Made by a program: the position numbers and the translations under genes. This document shows positions 62,791-64,000 of a DNA stretch of 64,000 bases, one piece after another. The stretch lies in NCBI RefSeq assembly GCF_900046455.1, contig NZ_FCOT01000008.1, positions 1 to 64,000 of the forward strand, read 5' to 3'. The notes beneath the pieces are model-generated. The model was not told where the DNA came from. It saw nothing but the letters and a program-made list of their open reading frames with translations, and did not search any database. Source of the stretch: Cellulomonas timonensis (GTDB lineage: Bacteria; Actinomycetota; Actinomycetes; Actinomycetales; Cellulomonadaceae). Position 1 is the stretch's first letter. The number at the start of each line of letters is the position of its first letter.

Positions 62791-63884
62791 ATTCTGTTTC
62801 CCTTGATGTTGTTGCATCGCGCGCACTTGGCCTGTCTATTCCAAGGGGAATTATTGCCGTCTTTCGAGCGCGGAACTATGTGGTCAAGCTCGACCTGTTG
62901 CATATCTTTGCGACCGCCCCTCGGGACGCTACGGGCTTGTGTCATCACTTTACCGCAGGTTGGACACGCCTTGCCCACCGCCGCCGATCGTGCGAGCCTG
63001 TCGGAGGATCTCGTGAAACCTGCGCCACTTTTGAACCGTTTGATGGTCGCCGTCCGCAGGACGCGAGTGGTTGCCGCTTGGTTCCGGGCTAGTTGACCGC
63101 CTCGAGCCACGCGCCCGGCAATCTTGGCACCCACTGCGACTACAGCTCCGGCGCCGACAAGAGCCAAGGCGACGGTGGCCGCCATCATCAGTGCCTTCTT
63201 CTTGTCACCTACTGCTGCGTATGCGACGGCGGACACCCCCGCTGCCGCGGCCCCGATGGGTCCGGGGATCATTGAGGCGACTTCGCCCACGACGGCGAGC
63301 GTCTTGAGTGCGCCCTTCCAAGAGAACGTCCCGGCGAGGTCGGTGCAGTTGACGGGGTCGGCGTTGCAGTAGTCGTAGGCGGAGGCCGAGCCGCCCGCGA
63401 CGGGGTCGACGGAGAGGAACCGGCCGAGGGGTGCGGAGTAGAGGCGTACGCCCATGAGGATCACGCCACCGAGGGCCTCGGCTGAGCGTTGTGCTGCTCC
63501 GAGCCATCCATACCGTGCGGGCGGCCCGGTGGTGGACCCTGCTCCGGACATCTGTTGCGGTACGCCGAATTCGTCGAACGATGTGAAGGACAGCTCCTGC
63601 CATGTCGCATTGGTGGCCCCGTCTGCGATCGGAAGGGTGGCTGTGACGTCCCCGTGAAGATCGACGAGATTGAGCGTGCGGCCACCTGTGAGGGTGGTTG
63701 TGATTGCGAGGTCGCCTTCGACGCCGGCAACGTATCGGGTGACATCGGACGGGAGGGTGGAGTCTTCCTGAATCGTTGCCCGTCGACCATTCTTTTCCGA
63801 AAGGAGACCACAGTTCGCGGACCGATAGGTCGTCGAAGTACACCGGTTTGCTTGCTGACGAGAATCCGTTGTACATTCGCACAA
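62787..63884 (-). CDS. C-terminal part of an RHS-repeat polymorphic toxin with HNH nuclease domain
   Basis: From about residue 45 the frame reads as an RHS core: DVTRYVAGVEGDLAITTTLTGG, NLVDLHGDVTATLP and the terminal RHS-associated block GVRLYSAPLGRFLSVDPVAGGSASAYDYCNADPVNCTDLAGTF, where the toxin is normally cleaved off. A hydrophobic Ala/Gly stretch follows, then an HNH endonuclease domain: a zinc-type CPTCGK, LDHIVPRSKDGNNSPWN and CARCNNIKG. It probably cuts DNA in rival cells after delivery. The first 30 or so codons of this frame are not RHS-like; the proper upstream sequence is in another frame (63791-64000), so a frameshift splits the gene. Its stop overlaps the immunity ATG. Confidence 0.82.
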   Translation of the reverse strand: MCECTTDSRQQANRCTSTTYRSANCGLLSEKNGRRATIQEDSTLPSDVTRYVAGVEGDLAITTTLTGGRTLNLVDLHGDVTATLPIADGATNATWQELSFTSFDEFGVPQQMSGAGSTTGPPARYGWLGAAQRSAEALGGVILMGVRLYSAPLGRFLSVDPVAGGSASAYDYCNADPVNCTDLAGTFSWKGALKTLAVVGEVASMIPGPIGAAAAGVSAVAYAAVGDKKKALMMAATVALALVGAGAVVAVGAKIAGRVARGGQLARNQAATTRVLRTATIKRFKSGAGFTRSSDRLARSAAVGKACPTCGKVMTQARSVPRGGRKDMQQVELDHIVPRSKDGNNSPWNRQAKCARCNNIKGNRI

Positions 63885-64000
63885 AGGCCTCTGTCGCTCC
63901 GGACGGGATCGTCACGTCGACGCTAATCTGCTGCCACGCGTTGGTCAGAGTCGGGCGTTGGGTAATTGCCCCCGTGCTTATCGGTTCGCTGTAGGCGCCC
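63791..64000 (-). CDS. Upstream part of the same RHS protein, other frame, continuing past the window
   Basis: On the minus strand this frame, open from the window edge, reads ITQRPTLTNAWQQISVDVTIPSGATEAFVRMY then SKPVYFDDLSVREL, the end of a carbohydrate-binding-like jelly-roll module often found just before the final RHS core. Beyond 63791 the frame runs into low-complexity sequence while the RHS core continues one base out of register. Removing one base in the TTTCGGAAAAG stretch (63791-63802) would join them. Either the gene is inactivated or the assembly has an error there. Confidence 0.65.

Overview
The window is high-GC actinobacterial DNA, most like the Cellulomonadaceae. GTG starts are frequent. 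It carries actinobacterial markers: a mycothiol-type nitroreductase homologue (Rv2466c family), an F420/LLM-type oxidoreductase, EttA, oligoribonuclease, a group II truncated haemoglobin, an Eis-like acetyltransferase and a Pro-Thr-linkered secreted protein as seen in cellulolytic genera. Genus-level placement is inference.

Layout. 1-1.5 kb: 3' end of a secreted repeat protein and tRNA-Leu. 1.5-3.3 kb: bcp, a GroES-like gene and two tRNA-Lys copies. 3.3-8.5 kb: a flavin disulfide oxidoreductase and an osmoprotectant ABC transporter whose binding protein looks circularly permuted. 8.5-12.7 kb: ATP-grasp protein, CueP lipoprotein, tRNA-His, orn, small ORFs, PAP2 phosphatase and tRNA-Arg. 12.7-18.9 kb: two coupled dynamin-like GTPases, ssb paralogue, ettA and a thioesterase. 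18.9-25.1 kb: SDR-DUF2867, tesB (with a probable 5' frameshift), glbO, PTS enzyme I, an orphan EIIB and MscS. 25.1-32.4 kb: prolyl oligopeptidase, malQ and pepN. 32.5-39.6 kb: a MoxR/DUF58/von Willebrand operon facing a DUF4012 protein. 39.7-47.7 kb: AraC-type regulator, nitroreductase homologue, M13 peptidase, rpiB, eis-like gene, PP2C phosphatase and an alkyltransferase-like gene.

47.7-59.4 kb is a sulfur-metabolism region read on the minus strand. One unit is ssuB-ssuA-ssuC-acs-metY-CoA-binding protein; the other is cysK-cysE. Each is preceded by an unannotated short ORF rich in cysteine codons: 54772-54867 with a CCCC run, and 59260-59358 with two CC pairs. The second ends inside the 5' arm of a perfect 10-bp hairpin. 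This is the arrangement expected for cysteine-responsive attenuation: low charged tRNA-Cys would stall the leader ribosome and change downstream RNA folding. Between the two units lie an LLM oxidoreductase and a GntR/membrane-protein pair with an operator lying in its own promoter spacer.

59.4-64 kb is an AT-richer accessory tract, also minus strand. It holds the C-terminal part of an RHS-type polymorphic toxin ending in an HNH nuclease domain, apparently interrupted by a one-base frameshift. A coupled immunity-type gene follows, then a start-less remnant, two orphan hypothetical genes, an SGNH hydrolase and an 81-bp-deleted partial copy of that hydrolase. It reads like the decaying downstream cassette array of a polymorphic toxin locus.
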